The notes under the pieces: generated by a model
What the model was told of the DNA's origin: nothing
Database searches by the model: none
The model's input: only the letters and a program-made list of their open reading frames with translations
NCBI GenBank assembly: GCA_019739215.1
Contig: JAHHDR010000020.1
Coordinates: forward strand, 1-64,000
DNA from: Rhizobium sp.
Lineage (GTDB): Bacteria > Pseudomonadota > Alphaproteobacteria > Rhizobiales > Rhizobiaceae
Direction: 5' to 3'
DNA: 64,000 nucleotides
Translations under genes and position numbers: made by a program
Shown here: piece after piece, positions 40,283 to 50,114 of the stretch
How the letters are laid out: each line of letters begins with the position of its first letter
How positions within the stretch are numbered: the first letter of the stretch is position 1

Positions 40283-41822
40283 ATGAGAAAACCGCAGCAT
40301 CAAGCGAGAACGTTCGGCGAGCGGCAATTCTGGGCGAGTGTTGCCCTGATCCTCGTGGCGGCGCTCGTCTTCCGCCTGCCGGGCATCGCAAGCCGGTCGC
40401 TCTGGATCGACGAACTCTACACGGAGTGGTTCGCGGCGCGGAGCTTCGTCGAGCTCTGGACCGAGGTTCCCCAGTTCGAAACCCATCCGCCCCTCTACTA
40501 CTCCATACTTCGGGCCTGGACGCTGGTGTTCGGCAATTCCGAGCTTGGACTGCGCAGCCTGTCGCTGCTCTTCAGCCTTGGAACGGTGCTCGTCGTTGCC
40601 GTTTCAGGCCGCCTGCTGGATGCCGGCTGGGAGGCAAGGGCGGCGGGTCTGGTCGGCGCCGCACTGCTGGCGGTCAATTATGCCGGCATCCGCGAGGCGC
40701 AGAACGCCCGACCCTATGCTCTGCAGGCGCTGGTCTGCAGCATTGCCATCGTCGCGGCACTGATGTTGGTGACGCGCCTGCGCGAGCAGCCAGGTGACAA
40801 ACTTCCGGCCCGTCGCTGGCTGCCGCCCGCCATCGTGCTCGGCATTGCTGCGGGCACCGGCCTCTGGCTCCACAATACCGGGTTCTTCATTGCCTTCGGC
40901 CTCTGGCTCGGCCTCGCTCTGACCCTCTTCGCCACGCCCGCCGACAGGCGCTGGCACAGCTTTCTCATCTTCTTCGGCAGCGGCGTCCTGGCGCTGGCGC
41001 TGTGGTTGCCGTATCTGCCGATTTTTTCTCGACCAGTCGAGCAAGTTCATGGACCTTGCCTTCTGGCTCACTCCCAAGCCCCGTGACCTCTATAGCGCCT
41101 GGCTGCTGATGCTCGGAGACAGATGGCTGCTGGCAGCATTGCCGCTTGCGTTGCTCCTTTTCGGACTGGGTCGCCTGTTCGGCTGCCGACCTGTGCTGGC
41201 GCTGGTGCTGGCCTGCATTCTGGTCGTGCCGCTTTATTCCGTCCTGCTGGTGAGCTTCGGCATCAAGCCGATCTACATCCAGCGCCTCTTCGCCTGGATG
41301 GTGCCGGCCGGGCTCGCGATCATTGCTTTCGGCCTAGTCGCCGTGCCGGGGCCGCGCTGGCTTGCCGTGGGGCTCGGTCTCGTCGTTGCCGCGCTCGCCA
41401 TCACGCGCACTGTTGAAGATTACGGTCGCCCGATCGACGACTGGAAGGGCATCGCCGCCGAGATCGCGCGCAATTCGCAGCCGGGCGACGTCGTCATTGC
41501 CGTGCCTGCCGAGGGCAGCATAGCCGTCGACTACTATGCAGGTCGCCACCCGAATTTTCCACCTATCGTCTACGTGCCGGGTCGGTACCCTCAGCGGGGG
41601 CTGCCGCGAACCTACATGAGCAATTTCGGCGCACCGCAAATTGTCGAAGCGGACGCTGCCATCGTGGCGGATACGCTGGCAACTTACCGCAGGGTCTGGC
41701 TGGTGCAGGTTTCCACCTCGCTCTATGACCCGCGCGCAATCGTGCGGTCACGAATTGCTGCATCGCGAAAATTTGTTCGTTACACGGGAAATTCATTGGC
41801 CAAGGTGGAACTCTTTGAATGA
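40283..41822 (+). CDS. GT39/ArnT-like membrane glycosyltransferase, one-base frameshift
   Basis: A multi-helix glycosyltransferase. The first part (SLWIDELYTEWFAARSFVEL ... THPPLYYSILRAW) has the acidic D/E motif of the GT-C first loop. The frame breaks after LWLPYLPIF in a run of six T (41022-41027). With five T the protein continues as LDQSSKFMDLAFWLTPKPRD and runs to 41820-41822, about 512 residues. GT-C enzymes use polyprenyl-phosphate sugars; the next gene encodes a DPM1-like synthase that could make such a donor. The second half has helices and a soluble C-terminus. Confidence 0.8.
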
Positions 41823-41858
41823 GATGGCGGTTGTGGAGGCTGGGCATGAGGCGAGCCG

Positions 41859-43085
41859 ATGCAGACAGACGACCACAACCGGACACCTGACAATCTGCAT
41901 CCCGCAGACGTGAATGGCGGCGACGCTTTAGAAAGATTACGTCCGCACCCCGCCCATCCATCGACCGAAGCAGGCGCTCGCCGGACCGATGCGCGTGGGC
42001 CTGGTGTCGAACTGACGGTCGTCGTGCCGACCTTTTCGGAGCGTGACAATATCGGCGAGGTCGTACGACGGCTCTCGAGCACTCTTCAAGGCATCGAGTG
42101 GGAAGTGGTGTTCGTCGATGACGACAGTCCCGACGGCACGGCCATCGTTGCCAAGTCGATCGCCGCGCGCGACAAGCGCGTACGGTGCATCCGGCGCGTT
42201 GGCCGGCGCGGCCTCTCCGGTGCCTGTGTCGAGGGTATCCTGTCCTCCGCGGCGCCGGTCGTCGCGGTGATGGACGCAGACCTGCAGCATGACGAGACCA
42301 TCCTGCCGGAGATGCTGAAGGCCATTCACGAGGGGGCGGACCTCGTGATCGGCAGTCGCTACAGGGAGGGTGGATCGGCTGCCGAAGGGCTGTCGCCCAT
42401 CCGCCGCTGGGGCAGCCAGCTTGCGACGCGCATCGCCAACACCTTCATGGGCAGCCAGGTCTCCGATCCGATGTCCGGTTTCTTCATGCTCCGGCGCGAG
42501 ATCGTCGAGAAACACGCCGCCGAACTGGCCGGCGAGGGCTACAAGCTGTTGATGGACATTCTGTGGACCACGGGCAAGTCGCTGGTGCTGCGGGAGGTGT
42601 CCTACAGTTTCCGGGAGCGGTTCGCGGGCGACAGCAAGCTCGACGCACTCGTCACCTTCGACTATCTGGGTCTGCTGTTCTCCAAGATTTTCGGCGGGGT
42701 GCTTCCAGTCCGTTTCCTGATGTTCGGCGCGGTTGGTGTCTCCGGCATCGCAGTCCATCTGCTGGTCCTGCAATATGCCGTGTCCATCCTGCACCTTCCC
42801 TTCGCCTGGGCGCAATTGACCGCGATCATGGTGGCGATGACCTGGAATTTCATCGTCAACAATCGCCTGACCTATCGCGACGCCCGGCTGACCGGCTGGG
42901 GCTTTGCCAGGGGCCTGCTGCTATTCTATCTCGCCTGCTCGATCGGCTCGATCGGCAATGTCGGCGTGGCAAGCTGGATCTATTCCTTCAACGCAACCGC
43001 ATGGGTCGCGGGGCTCGCCGGCGCGCTCATGGGCGCGGTCTTCAACTACGCAATCAGTTCTGCGCTGATCTGGAAGCGGAAGTGA
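41859..43085 (+). CDS. Polyprenol-phosphate glycosyltransferase (DPM1-like GT2) fused to GtrA domain
   Basis: 408 residues. After a polar ~50-residue lead, the GT2 domain shows LTVVVPTFSERDNIGEVVRR, VFVDDDSPDGTA and VAVMDADLQHDETILPEML (DxD metal site), with SDPMSGFFMLRREIV. From about residue 285 come four helices of a GtrA-like domain (FLMFGAVGVSGIAVHLLVLQ, NFIVNNRLTYRD). It likely makes and flips a polyprenyl-phosphate sugar for the neighbouring GT-C enzyme, 36 bases upstream. Frame intact. Confidence 0.9.
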   Translation: MQTDDHNRTPDNLHPADVNGGDALERLRPHPAHPSTEAGARRTDARGPGVELTVVVPTFSERDNIGEVVRRLSSTLQGIEWEVVFVDDDSPDGTAIVAKSIAARDKRVRCIRRVGRRGLSGACVEGILSSAAPVVAVMDADLQHDETILPEMLKAIHEGADLVIGSRYREGGSAAEGLSPIRRWGSQLATRIANTFMGSQVSDPMSGFFMLRREIVEKHAAELAGEGYKLLMDILWTTGKSLVLREVSYSFRERFAGDSKLDALVTFDYLGLLFSKIFGGVLPVRFLMFGAVGVSGIAVHLLVLQYAVSILHLPFAWAQLTAIMVAMTWNFIVNNRLTYRDARLTGWGFARGLLLFYLACSIGSIGNVGVASWIYSFNATAWVAGLAGALMGAVFNYAISSALIWKRK

Positions 43086-43248
43086 GCGCTTCGAGAGTCG
43101 GTGCCGCCGATCTGGAGCATTTCCGGCTGACTCGGGTCCGGCTGCCCGGTCGGCACGCCCGTTTTTACCCTTGCCTTTCGAGCCATTTGGTCGCAAAGCG
43201 TGATTTGCGGCATGATGATGCCGCTTCCGGTTTCCCACGAGGCTCGCG

Positions 43249-44472
43249 ATGGAAGAATTTCACAAGGTCCGGCGTCTACCGCCCTATGTCTTCGAACAGG
43301 TCAACCGGTTGAAGGCACAGGCGCGAGCGGCGGGCGCCGACATCATCGACCTCGGCATGGGCAATCCCGACCTCCCGACCAACAAGTTCGTCGTCGACAA
43401 GCTGGTCGAGTCGGTGCAGCGGCCTGACACCCACGGCTACTCGTCATCGAAGGGCATTCCAGGCCTCCGACGCGCACAGGCCGCCTATTACGCGCGCCGT
43501 TTCGACGTGAAGCTCGATCCTGATACCCAGATCGTCGCCACCCTTGGTTCGAAGGAGGGCTTCGCCAACATGGCGCAGGCGATCACCGCACCCGGTGACG
43601 TCGTGCTGTGCCCGAACCCGTCCTATCCGATCCACGCCTTCGGCTTCCTGATGGTGGGTGGCGTCATCCGCTCGATCCCGGTCGAACCGGACGCGGAATT
43701 CTTCCGTGCGCTCGAACGCGCCGTGGCCCATTCGATCCCGAAGCCCATCGCGATGGTGCTGTGCTATCCGTCGAACCCCACGGCCACGGTCGTCGAACTC
43801 GACTTCTACAAGGATGTCGTTGCCTTCGCCCGCAAGCACGGCATTTTCGTGCTTTCTGATCTTGCCTATTCCGAGATCTATTTCGACGGCAATCCGCCCC
43901 CTTCGCTGTTGCAGGTGCCGGGCGCGATGGACGTTGCGGTCGAATTCACCTCGATGTCCAAGACATTTTCGATGGCGGGCTGGCGCATGGGCTTCGCCGT
44001 CGGCAACGAACGGCTGATCTCGGCATTGACCCGCGTTAAATCCTATCTCGACTATGGCGCCTTCACGCCGATCCAGGTTGCCGCGAGTGCTGCACTCAAC
44101 GATCCGGATGCCGACAAGCATATCGACGAGGTCCGCCAGGTCTACAAGCGGCGCCGCGACGTGATGGTCGAGAGTTTCGGCCGTGCCGGCTGGGACATTC
44201 CTGCGCCGAAAGCCTCGATGTTCGCCTGGGTGCCGGTGCCGGAAAAGTTCCGCCATCTCGGCAGCCTCGAGTTCTCCAAGCTCCTGATCGAGAAGGCCGA
44301 CGTCGCTGTCGCTCCGGGAATAGGTTTCGGCGAGCACGGCGATGATTTCGTCCGGATCGCGCTTGTGGAAAACGAACACCGGCTGCGGCAGGCTGCGCGC
44401 AGCATCAAGAAGTTCTTCGGCACCGCGGACGAGACGCTCCACAACGTCGTATCCCTGAAATCCGCACGCTGA
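43249..44472 (+). CDS. PLP-dependent aminotransferase (AlaC/AatA-like, class I)
   Basis: 407 residues, fold type I. MEEFHKVRRLPPYVFEQVNR and IDLGMGNPDLPT are characteristic of the LL-DAP/AlaC-like group found before hom in rhizobia. The PLP Lys is in FTSMSKTFSMAGWRMGFAVG; other landmarks are YSSSKGIPGLRRA and CYPSNPTA. It probably exchanges amino groups between glutamate/alanine or aspartate-family amino acids. The specificity is not resolved by sequence. hom follows after 26 bases, suggesting co-expression. Confidence 0.88.
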   Translation: MEEFHKVRRLPPYVFEQVNRLKAQARAAGADIIDLGMGNPDLPTNKFVVDKLVESVQRPDTHGYSSSKGIPGLRRAQAAYYARRFDVKLDPDTQIVATLGSKEGFANMAQAITAPGDVVLCPNPSYPIHAFGFLMVGGVIRSIPVEPDAEFFRALERAVAHSIPKPIAMVLCYPSNPTATVVELDFYKDVVAFARKHGIFVLSDLAYSEIYFDGNPPPSLLQVPGAMDVAVEFTSMSKTFSMAGWRMGFAVGNERLISALTRVKSYLDYGAFTPIQVAASAALNDPDADKHIDEVRQVYKRRRDVMVESFGRAGWDIPAPKASMFAWVPVPEKFRHLGSLEFSKLLIEKADVAVAPGIGFGEHGDDFVRIALVENEHRLRQAARSIKKFFGTADETLHNVVSLKSAR

Positions 44473-44498
44473 ACTCAGAAAAAGACAGGAAGTTTGAT

Positions 44499-45821
44499 AT
44501 GGCTGATGCCCTCAAGATCGGCATTGCAGGTCTCGGAACCGTTGGTGCCTCGCTGGTCAAGATTCTCACGACCCGCAGCAACATGCTGACCGTGGCCTGC
44601 GGCCGTCCGATCGAGGTCACCGCAGTCTCCGCGCGAGACCGTAGCCGCGACCGGGGCATCGATACGAGCCGCATGCAGTGGTTCGACGATTCGGTGGACC
44701 TGGCACGTTCGGCCGATATCGAGGTCTTCGTCGAATTGATGGGCGGGGCGGGCGATCCGGCCTATTCCGCCGTTAAGGCGGCGCTGTCGCGAGGTCTCCA
44801 TGTGGTGACTGCCAACAAAGCGCTGCTGGCCCGCCACGGCGTGGAATTGGCAGCGCTTGCCGAAGAGAAGGGCGTCATCCTCAATTTCGAGGCGGCCGTC
44901 GCGGGTGGCATCCCGGTCATCAAGGCATTGCGGGAGTCGCTGACCGGAAACACGGTGAGCCGCGTCTATGGCATCATGAACGGGACCTGCAACTACATCC
45001 TGACCCGGATGGAGAAGGAAGGCCTGACCTTCGAGGCCTGCCTGAAGGAAGCACAGCGGCTCGGCTATGCCGAAGCCGATCCGGCTTTCGACATCGAGGG
45101 CAATGACACGGCGCACAAGCTTTCCATTCTCACCACGCTGGCTTTCGGCACGCAGATCGCGGCCGACGACATCTATCTCGAGGGGATCACTAACATCTCG
45201 CTCGAGGACATCCGCGCTGCGGCTGACCTGGGTTACCGGATCAAGCTTCTCGGCGTGGCACAGAAGACGGTGACGGGTATCGAACAGCGCGTCCACCCGA
45301 CCATGGTACCGCAGGATTCGGTGATCGCCCAGGTTGATGGCGTCACCAACGCGGTGGCGATCGAATCCGACGTGCTCGGCGAACTGCTGATGGTCGGCCC
45401 CGGGGCCGGCGGCAACGCGACGGCGTCCGCCGTGATGGGCGACATCGCCGACATCGCAAAGGCCCGGCCCGGCGCACAGCTCGTGCCGAGCCTCGGCCGA
45501 CCGGCGAGGCAGCTCGAAGCCTACAAGCGTGGCGAGATGCAGAGCCACGAGGGCGGCTATTTTATCCGCCTCACCGTGCAGGACCGTACCGGCGTCTTCG
45601 CCAGCGTCGCGACCCGCATGGCCGAGAACGCGATCTCGCTCGAATCCATCGTCCAACGCCCCAAAGTGCATGACGACAAGGCCGCCCAGCAGACGATTAT
45701 CCTCGTCACCCACGCCACGACCGAGCAGTCGGTACGACAGGCCGTAGCCGCGATCGAAACCGAGGGCTACCTGATCGGCAAGGCGCAGGTGATCCGCATC
45801 GAGCGACCGAAGAGCGCCTGA
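44499..45821 (+). CDS. hom: Homoserine dehydrogenase
   Basis: 440 residues: NAD(P)-binding GIAGLGTVGASLVKIL, the catalytic domain with TANKALLARHG, GIMNGTCNYILTRM and DPAFDIEGNDTAHKLSILT, and a C-terminal ACT domain (YFIRLTVQDRTGVFASVATR) for threonine feedback. It reduces aspartate semialdehyde to homoserine for threonine and methionine. AGGAAG lies just before the ATG. In many rhizobia glpX separates hom from recJ; here only 59 bases do. Confidence 0.96.
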   Translation: MADALKIGIAGLGTVGASLVKILTTRSNMLTVACGRPIEVTAVSARDRSRDRGIDTSRMQWFDDSVDLARSADIEVFVELMGGAGDPAYSAVKAALSRGLHVVTANKALLARHGVELAALAEEKGVILNFEAAVAGGIPVIKALRESLTGNTVSRVYGIMNGTCNYILTRMEKEGLTFEACLKEAQRLGYAEADPAFDIEGNDTAHKLSILTTLAFGTQIAADDIYLEGITNISLEDIRAAADLGYRIKLLGVAQKTVTGIEQRVHPTMVPQDSVIAQVDGVTNAVAIESDVLGELLMVGPGAGGNATASAVMGDIADIAKARPGAQLVPSLGRPARQLEAYKRGEMQSHEGGYFIRLTVQDRTGVFASVATRMAENAISLESIVQRPKVHDDKAAQQTIILVTHATTEQSVRQAVAAIETEGYLIGKAQVIRIERPKSA

Positions 45822-45880
45822 CCCGGCTTTGACTTCCGCGACGCGGGTGCCTACGTCTCGTCGTCGCAAAGGGAGTTGAC

Positions 45881-47683
45881 ATGGAAGAGCGTGCGGACCC
45901 GGTGGAGAGGGCATTTCTCGGCGTCGAGCGCTCGGCGAGCGGCCAACGCTGGCAGCAGCGGCTGGACCAGGCCGGTCTCAATCGCGCCCTGGCCATGGCA
46001 CAGGTCCACGGCATTCCGGAATTGATCACCCGCGTGCTGGCGGGCCGCGGGGTTGCGGTTGCGGACGCGCCGGCGTTCCTGGATCCGTCGATTCGCGACC
46101 TGATGCCGGATCCCTACACATTGACGGGCTGCGAGGTGGCGGCGGAGCGGATCGCACGCGCCATCGACCGCAGCGAGCATGTGGCGATTTTCGGCGACTA
46201 TGACGTCGATGGCGCTTCGGCGGCGGCGCTGCTCTACCGGTTCCTGTTCCATTTCGGCATCGACGCGCGCATCTATATTCCCGACCGTATCTTCGAGGGA
46301 TATGGCCCCAACCCAGCCGCCATCGGCCAATTGATCGATGACGGCGCGCAACTGCTCGTTACGGTGGATTGCGGGTCCACCAGCATCGAGTCGCTTGCCG
46401 TGGCGGCGGAGCGGAAGATCGACGTCGTGGTCATCGACCACCACCAGGTCGGTCACGCGCTGCCGGTGGCGCTCGCCATCGTCAATCCGAATCGCGAGGA
46501 CGACCTGTCGGGGCAGGGGCACCTCTGCGCCGCGGGTGTCGTGTTCCTGGTTCTGGTGGCGCTCCACAGGCTGATGCGCCAGCGCGGAGACCCGCGCGCC
46601 GCCAGCCTCGATCTGCTGGCCATGCTCGATCTCGTCGCGCTGGCGACGGTGTGCGATGTCGTGCCGCTCAGGGGCCTGAACCGTGCCTATGTCGTCAAGG
46701 GGCTGATCGCCGCGCGCCACATGACAAATCCGGGCCTCGCCGCCCTGTTCGCCAAGGCCGGTATCGGCGGGCCGGTCACGCCCTACCATCTGGGTTTCCT
46801 GGTCGGGCCGCGCATCAATGCCGGCGGTCGGATCGGCGATGCCGCCCTGGGCTCGCGCCTGCTGACGCTGGATGACCCGGGCCGGGCGCAGGAGATCGCG
46901 GCCAAGCTCGACGACCTTAACCGCGAGCGCCAGGAGATGGAGCGCCACATGCTGGCCGAGGCGGAAGCCGAGGCGCTGGCGGAATACGGTACCGGCGAGC
47001 ATGTGCCGGTCATCGTGACGGCACGCGAGAAATGGCATCCCGGTATCGTCGGCCTGCTCGCGGCGCGGCTGAAGGAGAAGTTCCGCCGTCCATGCTTCGC
47101 GATTGCCTTTGACCCCTCCGGCAGGGGTACGGGTTCGGGCCGGTCCATCCCCGGTTTCGACATGGGCCGGATGGTGCGTGCGGCGGTCGACGCCGGCATC
47201 CTGCTGAAAGGCGGCGGACATGCCATGGCGGCGGGACTGACGGTCGAACGCGACAAGCTCGGCGCGATGCGCGCCTTCTTCGAAGAGGCCGCGCGAAACC
47301 CGGTGGCGGCACTGGTCGAGCATCAGGTTCTCGAGATCGACGGCGCGCTGGCGGCATCGGGCGCGACCTTCGATCTGGTCGGCCAGCTCGAAAAGGCCGG
47401 ACCGTACGGATCGGGCCATCCGCAGCCGGTCTTCGCCCTGCCGCTTCATCGTATCGCCGAGTGTCGCTACGTCGGCACGAGCCACCTCCGGGTGACGCTG
47501 CAGGCGATGGACGGCAGTCGGCTGGAGGCCATGGCCTTCCGCGCCATTGACACCGATCTCGGCCGTTTCCTGCTGTCCTCGCGCGGCGAGAACGTGCATG
47601 TCGCCGGAACCTTGAACGCGGACTACTGGCAGGGTTCGCAACGAATTCAGTTCCGGATAACGGACGCCGCGCGCGCGGCGTGA
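45881..47683 (+). CDS. recJ: Single-stranded-DNA-specific exonuclease RecJ
   Basis: 600 residues. DHH-family 5'-3' exonuclease: FGDYDVDGASAAALLYRFLF, VTVDCGSTSIESLAVA, VVIDHHQVGHALPVA and the DHHA1 region with GGGHAMAAGLTV. The OB-fold-like C-terminus (HLRVTLQAMDGSRLEAMAFR) completes it. It acts in RecF-pathway and mismatch repair. It starts at 45881 after GGGAGTTGAC. Frame intact. Confidence 0.96.
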   Translation: MEERADPVERAFLGVERSASGQRWQQRLDQAGLNRALAMAQVHGIPELITRVLAGRGVAVADAPAFLDPSIRDLMPDPYTLTGCEVAAERIARAIDRSEHVAIFGDYDVDGASAAALLYRFLFHFGIDARIYIPDRIFEGYGPNPAAIGQLIDDGAQLLVTVDCGSTSIESLAVAAERKIDVVVIDHHQVGHALPVALAIVNPNREDDLSGQGHLCAAGVVFLVLVALHRLMRQRGDPRAASLDLLAMLDLVALATVCDVVPLRGLNRAYVVKGLIAARHMTNPGLAALFAKAGIGGPVTPYHLGFLVGPRINAGGRIGDAALGSRLLTLDDPGRAQEIAAKLDDLNRERQEMERHMLAEAEAEALAEYGTGEHVPVIVTAREKWHPGIVGLLAARLKEKFRRPCFAIAFDPSGRGTGSGRSIPGFDMGRMVRAAVDAGILLKGGGHAMAAGLTVERDKLGAMRAFFEEAARNPVAALVEHQVLEIDGALAASGATFDLVGQLEKAGPYGSGHPQPVFALPLHRIAECRYVGTSHLRVTLQAMDGSRLEAMAFRAIDTDLGRFLLSSRGENVHVAGTLNADYWQGSQRIQFRITDAARAA

Positions 47684-47785
47684 TCCAACCTCCACCCCGC
47701 TCCATTTTCGCCGACGTCGCACGGGAACCTTTGGCTGAAACCGCGCATTAGCCAGGTATCCGATCAACAAGAGATGGAGAAGATG

Positions 47786-48073
47786 ATGAAGACGATCGCA
47801 ATTGTCGCCGCCACGCTTTTTGCCGGCGCGGCCCTGTCCACGAGTGCACTGGCCGAGGAGCCGGATGCCACCACGACCGGTACGGTCGCGGGCGCAGCGA
47901 CCGGCGCCATCGTCGGCGGACCCGTCGGTGCCGTCGTCGGCGGTGCGATGGGCATGACGACAGGCGCAATCATCGATGACGCCGGAAAGCCCAAGGACGA
48001 GACCGTCATCATCAAGGAGCCCGGCTCCGATACGGTGATTGTCGATGACGAGCCTGTCATCGTACAGGAATAA
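47786..48073 (+). CDS. Exported glycine-zipper protein
   Basis: 95 residues with a signal peptide (TIAIVAATLFAGAALSTSAL, cleavage near ALA-EE). The central GTVAGAATGAIVGGPVGAVV and GGAMGMTTGAI form a glycine zipper able to insert into membranes. The acidic tail (DETVIIKEPGSDTVIVDDE) resembles DUF1236-like tails. The second of two adjacent ATGs is preferred for its spacing from GGAG. A bidirectional terminator follows. Confidence 0.75.
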   Translation: MKTIAIVAATLFAGAALSTSALAEEPDATTTGTVAGAATGAIVGGPVGAVVGGAMGMTTGAIIDDAGKPKDETVIIKEPGSDTVIVDDEPVIVQE

Positions 48074-48094
48074 CGGGAAGGTTCCCAGATATGA

Positions 48095-48120
48095 AAAACG
48101 CCCCGCACGGGGCGTTTTCT
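48095..48120. terminator. Bidirectional terminator
   Basis: AAAACGCCCC and GGGGCGTTTT flank a GCAC loop (48095-48118), with A-run on the left and T-run on the right. It ends the glycine-zipper gene and can also serve the leftward small gene at 48168-48386. Confidence 0.85.
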
Positions 48121-48167
48121 GTTTATGCACTACCGGCCTGTCGGCGAGATTTGTAAGTCGACGAGGT

Positions 48168-48386
48168 TCAGTCCGCGCTTCCGGCTTGGGCGTCGGATCT
48201 GTTCGCCGCCGGAGCGGCGAGGGCAGCGATTTCGGCCTGCAGAGCCAGTTCCAGCGCGCTGACCACGTCGCGCGTCGAAAACCCTTCCTCGGACGCGGTC
48301 GCCAGGATTTCTTTCACCTCGATCGCGACCAACTCCTGCAGTTCATCGAACATGCGGTCCTGGCCCGGGTTGGTATCGTCCTGCAT
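48168..48386 (-). CDS. Small acidic protein of unknown function
   Basis: 72 residues, MQDDTNPGQDRMFDELQELV, helical and acidic with a DVVSALELALQAEIAALAAP tail. No signal peptide or membrane segment. The ATG follows GAAAGGAGAAAACA, a strong ribosome site that fixes the start. Family not recognised. The long in-frame extension to the right is GC-shadow sequence. Confidence 0.7.
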   Translation of the reverse strand: MQDDTNPGQDRMFDELQELVAIEVKEILATASEEGFSTRDVVSALELALQAEIAALAAPAANRSDAQAGSAD

Positions 48387-48682
48387 TGTTTTCTCCTTTC
48401 GCCTAAAACGACCCGGATGCGAAAGCGTTGCGTTCCCGGTGCTCGAAGGCAGAAAAAAGAAAAGCCGACCACGAGGGCCGGCAAATGCGGACCTGGGAGG
48501 CGGGTCCGCGGGAGGGGAACACGCAGATAACGGACGACGACGAAGGAAGTTCCTCCGCCTGGCGACTTTTCCCGCGTCGGTCGGCAGCAAGCAGGGCCGA
48601 AAGCCAAGGGGTGGGGTCATGGCTGCTGAATAAGGCGGCTCCCTCGATCGTCTACCGCAAGTGCAATCCGGGAGAGGTGCTG

Positions 48683-48778
48683 ATGTCCCGCTACATTCTG
48701 GCTACCCTCTTCGTGATGGGTATCCTCGGTTCATCGAACTTCATGAATGCGATCACGTCGCTGCCACCCGTCGGTTGA
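48683..48778 (+). CDS. Possible 31-residue membrane peptide
   Basis: ATG at 48683 after GGGAGAGGTGCTG gives a short, almost entirely hydrophobic peptide (SRYILATLFVMGILGSSNFM, ending PPVG). Size and one helix suit a small membrane protein. Evidence is only the ribosome site and composition; it could be chance. Confidence 0.35.
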   Translation: MSRYILATLFVMGILGSSNFMNAITSLPPVG

Positions 48779-48869
48779 ACGACAGATCGTGGGGACAGAA
48801 TGAGTCCGCGGCGGCGCAAACTTGCCACATTCGGATGAGAGCTTGTCTACCTCATTCGGAGGAAGCGCC

Positions 48870-49055
48870 ATGACCGCCACAACAATGTTCCGTGTCGAGA
48901 TCGACGAGAGCAGGGCGCCGACCTTTTTCGTCGTCACGGTCGACGAGCCGGAATGCCTGACACTCCACTGGCAGTTTTTCGATCGCTGGCATGCCGAGCG
49001 CAAGGCGCAGGCCGAGCGGAAGCGACTTCGCGAGCAGTTCATGGTGGCCGCCTGA
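48870..49055 (+). CDS. Small protein of unknown function
   Basis: 61 residues from an ATG preceded by CGGAGGAAGCGCC. A beta-like N-terminal half (MFRVEIDESRAPTFFVVTVD) is followed by a basic helix (FDRWHAERKAQAERKRLREQ). Soluble. No known family. Start and coding character are good for its size. Confidence 0.6.
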   Translation: MTATTMFRVEIDESRAPTFFVVTVDEPECLTLHWQFFDRWHAERKAQAERKRLREQFMVAA

Positions 49056-49091
49056 GGGCGTGCGGTACCTCAGCGACCGGTAGCGCTCGCC

Positions 49092-50114
49092 TTAGCGCCA
49101 GCCGAGCGCCGGCGCCACATGCTTGAGAATAGACTCGATCACATGGGCGTTGTAGTCCACGCCCAACTGGTTGGGCACGGTTAGCAACAGCGTGTCAGCC
49201 TCGGCGATCGCCTCGTCGCCTGCCAGTTCACGGGCCAGGACGTCCGGCTCGGCGGCGTATGACCGCCCGAAGATGGCGCGGGTGCTTTCATCGATATAGC
49301 CGATCGAGTCCGCTTCCTTTCCGCCGCGGCCGAAATAGGCCCGATCCCGATCATCGACAAGCGCGAATATGCTGCGGCTGACCGATACGCGCGGCGTGCG
49401 TTGATGCCCGGCTTCCTTCCATGCGTCCCGATACGCCCTGATCTGCGCGGCCTGCTGGACGTGGAAGGGCTCGCCCGTCTCGTCGTCCTTGAGCGTCGAG
49501 TTCTGTAGGTTCATGCCGTGCCGGGCGGCCCAGATGGCGGTTGCATTGGAACCGGCGCCCCACCAGATCCGCTCGCGCAGGCCTTCCGAATGCGGCTCGA
49601 GCCGCAGCAAGCCTGGCGGGTTTGGAAACATCGGGCGTGGATTGGGCTTTGCAAAGCCCTCGCCCTCGAGCACATCAAGGAAAACCTCGGCATGGCGACG
49701 TCCCATGTCGGCATCCGTCATGCCCTCTTCGGGTTGGTATCCGAAATGACGCCAGCCGTCGATGACCTGTTCGGGGGAGCCGCGGCTGATACCAAGCTGC
49801 AGCCGGCCGTGCGAGATCAGATCGGCGGCGCCGGCGTCTTCCGCCATGTAGAGTGGATTTTCGTAGCGCATGTCGATGACCGCCGTGCCGATTTCGATAC
49901 GACGGGTGCGGGCGCCGACCGCCGCAAGAAGCGGGAAAGGCGATGCGAGCTGACGCGCAAAATGATGGACCCGGAAATAGGCACCGTCGGCGCCGAGTTC
50001 CTCCGCAGCCACAGCAAGATCGATCGACTGCAGCAGTGCATCGCCGGCCGAGCGCGTGCCGGATTGCGGGGAGGGCGTCCAATGCCCGAACGAAAGAAAG
50101 CCGATATTCTTCAT
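49092..50114 (-). CDS. LLM-class flavin-dependent oxidoreductase
   Basis: 340 residues from MKNIGFLSFGHWTPSPQSGT. It is a luciferase-like monooxygenase TIM barrel: AAEELGADGAYFRVHHFARQ, TRRIEIGTAVIDMRYENPLY, HGRLQLGISRGSPEQVI and WWGAGSNATAIWAARHGMNL. F420/FMN choice and substrate are unknown. It is the last clearly chromosomal gene before the AT-rich prophage edge. An ATG 12 bases upstream is also possible. Confidence 0.9.
   Translation of the reverse strand: MKNIGFLSFGHWTPSPQSGTRSAGDALLQSIDLAVAAEELGADGAYFRVHHFARQLASPFPLLAAVGARTRRIEIGTAVIDMRYENPLYMAEDAGAADLISHGRLQLGISRGSPEQVIDGWRHFGYQPEEGMTDADMGRRHAEVFLDVLEGEGFAKPNPRPMFPNPPGLLRLEPHSEGLRERIWWGAGSNATAIWAARHGMNLQNSTLKDDETGEPFHVQQAAQIRAYRDAWKEAGHQRTPRVSVSRSIFALVDDRDRAYFGRGGKEADSIGYIDESTRAIFGRSYAAEPDVLARELAGDEAIAEADTLLLTVPNQLGVDYNAHVIESILKHVAPALGWR

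Noticed and set aside
44475-45914. 479-codon minus-strand frame
   Set aside because: Complement of hom, whose domains are complete.
45851-48130. 759-codon open frame on the minus strand
   Set aside because: Opposite recJ and the glycine-zipper gene; Arg/His/Ala-rich shadow composition and no domain.
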